Assembly: GCA_034769895.1 (NCBI GenBank)
Contig: JAWRYS010000710.1
Coordinates: 1 to 64,000 of the forward strand
DNA from: Magicicada septendecula
Lineage: Eukaryota > Arthropoda > Insecta > Hemiptera > Cicadidae
DNA: 64,000 bases
Reading direction: 5' to 3'
This document shows, piece after piece, positions 60,915 through 64,000 of the stretch. Under the pieces are notes generated by a model, which was not told where the DNA came from, searched no databases, and was given only the letters and a program-made list of their open reading frames with translations. A program made the translations under genes and the position numbers. The number at the start of each line of letters is the position of its first letter. Within the stretch, counting starts at the first letter, position 1.

Positions 60915-62411
60915 TTAAGGTTTAGAAAAATGTAACCAGTAATTTCTAAAATCATACGTTGTAACATTACTCTTGAGATATAAGTTTTAATCCCTTAACT
61001 AAATAATACCATTCTTCAAATGGTGTTCATGTAACAATGCAACCTTCTTGATAAGTAAAGTAAATACCAGACGTCTTTACTAGATTTAAAGACACTCGGA
61101 TCCGAGATAAAATACATGATCTGTTTGATCGTTTGTTTGACAGAAAACCCCTTTTAACTATTTCAGTATGAGAAAATTTGTATGTAATTGCATCTATATA
61201 TATCATTTGTTAATAAAGAGATGTCATCTTGTTACATATTGAAGTGAGTGCATAAATCAGTTAAATTACCTTCCCTTGTGTCCTACAATTAGAGTAATTA
61301 TTATTGTTCTAAGTGTTGTGTTGATTTTCAGTTTGTTACAACGTAGGCAGCCTGTATAGTTGGCTAGCGTCAATTATTACGGGTTCCCTGGATTTATAAC
61401 GTAGCCCGGAACGTTATAAAGTTGCGCAACTCTGCTTTGTACAAAAGAATTGATCGTGTACAGAGTGTCACATATAGAATTGCGGCACTCTGCTTTCGTG
61501 TGAAATAATTGTTACGTAGTAAAAGAAAAATAGATAACTCTCTGCTGATCTATGCACTCAGTTAATGTATTTCATGTCACCCCAAAAAGGGTAAGTTGCA
61601 AAAAAAAATAGCGACAGTATTAATTTACCATTGTGAATTTATTTGTGTAAAATTACGCACGAACTTGTGTATAATTTATTTAACATACGCAAAATAATAC
61701 AAACTATCATTGTATTACACCAATGCAAGTACCTACATGAATTTTAGTGCTTGTCAAACTGTTCAGTCTTTAACAGGTTTATATTGCGACAATTCAAGAC
61801 TTGTAGTTTCCTGAATATGCCTGCATAGAATGTAAGTTGTATGTCTGTTGTCACGGTGAAACATATAAACTATTGACTAAATTAGACCAGGTTAATTACG
61901 TGTAAATAAATTCATAAGTTTAATTTTGTTACTAGAGAGAAGTAAAAAAAAAAAGTTAGATAGAATTACAAAAATTAAAATTAGAACGTAAGACAATTAA
62001 TAACTAAACTCAGCTTATTACGGGCTGTAACTTGTGTAAAACGTGTATCATTGCCTCGCACTCACCCCCGTGTTGGAGCCAGTTGAAACCAGTCAATAAA
62101 GATAGCCGTCAGCTATTGTTGTATAGAACAATAACATCCCTCACCCCAAGTGTATTTCTCGCGTTCCCACGCATACAACAAGTATGCCATTGTTTACAAA
62201 GAAAACTAGTCTGACCTACATTCCAGCGAACAGCTGATCGTTGACAATACACTGACGTCTGTATGGAATTTTTGTCTTTCTCTGAGAAGAGAGGTTATTC
62301 TCTTACGAACAATGCAAATGCTTTAACCATGAATTAAATTGTCTATGTAATAAGTGTCTAGTGTAGTAAAATAAATTTTAAATAAATGTTAGTATTAGAT
62401 ATAAGGTAAAA

Positions 62412-63916
62412 ATGGCACAATTTAATCCAGATTTACTATTAAAGGACGAGCTGTCTTATGAAGCTCTTTTACGTGGTCTACCCCACGCGAATGTAACAGT
62501 CGTGGAATTGCGCAAGTCTATACGCGAAAGTGGATTTGATACACCCGCGCAGTTAAGCAACCTAAGCGGACTCGATTATGAGAGCGAGAGAGAAACTTGT
62601 AATGCCAAGTATAGTGAGTTGCCTTTATTGTCCCAAACCCTCCAAGACGAGAAATCTCCTGCGGTAATATTGCGGACAACTCAAAGGATAGAACATTTAA
62701 CCCGGCGAATGAAAAATTTGTTGAACTGGCCTAACCGTACGGAAATACCTCCTGAAGTCCAAAGTTTTGCAGATGAAGCTTTACGTCAATTACCCACTAT
62801 TATCAGGGAATTACGAAGAAAATCTGACTTGTTCCGAATGGATGAAATTGAGAAGTCCTTGAAGAAACTACACATCTCCCCAGTTCAATCCCCTACGTTA
62901 GAACACCCTCCACCCAACACGGATCGGGACTCACCCGCCGTATTGCAAATACAACCTACTCGAGAGCAATGCCCAAATAAAGATTTAATTGCCCCGACTA
63001 TATTTGAAGCCCCTCCTCCCAGTGGTTTCCAGATTCGCCCCGCAATGTACGAATTGACAACCCCGAACGCATCATCTGGTCCTCCTAAAGCGATGCCACA
63101 CGTAAATTATAACGCAGACCTCTATGGAAAAAGCACTCATCCCGTAGAAAAACTCTTAGCTGAAATTCCATACACTGATGGTTTAAATGTCACTAAACTA
63201 CTGAATTTCATCAAATATCTCCTGCAGATAAAGGATCTACAGCAGCTAAATGACTGGCAAATTTTGCAAGTCCTCCTACCGAAATGTAAACCCCCGTTAA
63301 AGAATCGTGTGCTAGAATCATTAAGCTCTACCCTTCCAGTAGAAGAACTGCATACCACAATAATAAAATATTTTATTCCCACCGGCATTTATGAAGAACT
63401 TAAGAGAAAGACCGTACTATGAGTACAAGGAAATCACGAGAGATTGGCCCATTACATGTCAGACATCAGGGAGTCCTCTCGACTACTATAAGTAGATTGG
63501 AATGAGAGACAGATGGTCGACACCATTTTAGTAGGATTGTCTCCAGAAGAAAGATCTCGTTTAGCGTTAATAAATCGACCCAACACCTTTGCGGATCTAG
63601 GACAATGCAGTATCCACTCTTCGAATGTATGGTACTCAGATCAGAACAGACATGCGATGAAATCAACCGAAGCGAATAGAAATGAATTGCAAGCCCTAGT
63701 GCCCGATGTGACATACCAGCGTGAAAGGCGAGTATTCAATAGACTGCACAATTTGCACAGCCCTGGTAAATCAAATGAAACACAACCTAAACGGACGCAA
63801 GGTACCCTCCTCGTAATAAGAATATGTGTTATAACTGCGGTAAGTATGGACACATAAGTAGAAACTGTAACAACAAGCAATACGAACGTAAACACCCTAA
63901 TCCAAAAAACATGTAA
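62412..63916 (+). pseudogene. gag: Gag (unit 8), broken
   Basis: TGA at 63420-63422 (Arg337) and a private TAA at 63489-63491 (Gln360). The shared A loss near 63790 shifts the knuckle. A private Ser-to-Leu change (SDLFRM) is present. Otherwise close to unit 7. Confidence 0.88.
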
Positions 63917-63948
63917 GGCAGGGAGACCCGAAATCCTGTGTCTTCCGC

Positions 63949-64000
63949 TACGTGAAGTGTTATCTCGATTACAAAAAGCAGGATTAACAGTTAACCCCAA
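63949..64000 (+). pseudogene. pol: Pol: 3' fragment of reverse transcriptase (unit 8)
   Basis: This begins abruptly in RT just before REVLSRLQKAG. Protease and the RT palm, including YLDD, are deleted. It keeps CGA where units 3-6 have TGA. Cut by the window end. Confidence 0.8.

Larger units (their letters stand above)
59064..64000 (+). mobile_element. Tandem unit 8 (cut by window end, internal deletion)
   Basis: Partial eighth unit. It matches unit 7 through gag, including the 11-bp duplication, then jumps at 63948/63949 from the gag-pol junction straight into the 3' part of RT. This lacks the 1233 bp that correspond to 55503-56735 of unit 7. Noncoding stretches are 58896-60521 and 60915-62411, with the inverted-end segment at 60955-61345. 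Confidence 0.92.

Noticed and set aside
1-64000. CRISPR array, tRNA or rRNA genes
   Set aside because: The only repeats are the 8.44-kb units and short local ones; no cloverleaf or rRNA sequence recognised on either strand.

Overview
The window is a head-to-tail tandem array of one 8.44-kb unit: seven complete copies (8435-8444 bp each) and the first 4.9 kb of an eighth. Nothing but the array is present, so both true edges lie outside the window. Each unit is a whole Ty3/gypsy-type retroelement on the + strand: gag, then protease, reverse transcriptase, RNase H and integrase. No env-like gene follows integrase. About 3.5 kb of noncoding DNA joins each integrase to the next gag. The host is eukaryotic and most likely an arthropod. 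The reasons are the gypsy-type pol, a nested Penelope-like fragment, the A+T-rich noncoding DNA and the absence of bacterial-style genes. I cannot name the species.

Layout of a unit (unit 1 numbering): 1-222 3' noncoding; 223-249 polypurine tract; about 250-1435 noncoding with an AATAAA site and several hairpins, a possible LTR plus leader; 1457-1850 a 5'-truncated Penelope-like fragment ending in a hammerhead-ribozyme-like motif and flanked by a 21-bp target-site duplication; 1891-2281 a segment bounded by 12-bp inverted ends; 2282-3336 leader; 3337-4842 gag; 4830-4874 a slippery heptamer with a bulged 9-bp stem, a textbook -1 frameshift signal; 4895-5416 protease; 5417-6244 reverse transcriptase; 6249-7055 RNase H; 7039-7100 a perfect 26-bp inverted repeat; 7104-8268 integrase; then the next unit. 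A pair of LTRs cannot be delimited because every sequence occurs once per unit.

No unit can make a complete Gag-Pol. Some breaks are in every unit that covers the site: a short A-run before protease, a TGA and an extra C between RT and RNase H, and the stop-bearing palindrome between RNase H and integrase. These were in the founder, so the array grew by DNA-level amplification (unequal exchange, or rolling-circle copying of a circle) and not by its own retrotransposition. Other breaks are shared by subsets of units that conflict with each other. Gag is intact in units 1, 2 and 4; integrase runs full length only in unit 6; protease-RT runs unbroken to the RT end only in unit 7. Unit 4 is clearly mosaic. 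This is the pattern of crossover or gene conversion within a satellite.

Taken together this is a macrosatellite built from a dead LTR retrotransposon. The most interesting aspects are the ribozyme-like motif repeated once per 8.44 kb, the intact frameshift signal, the template-switch palindrome and the mosaic history of the units.
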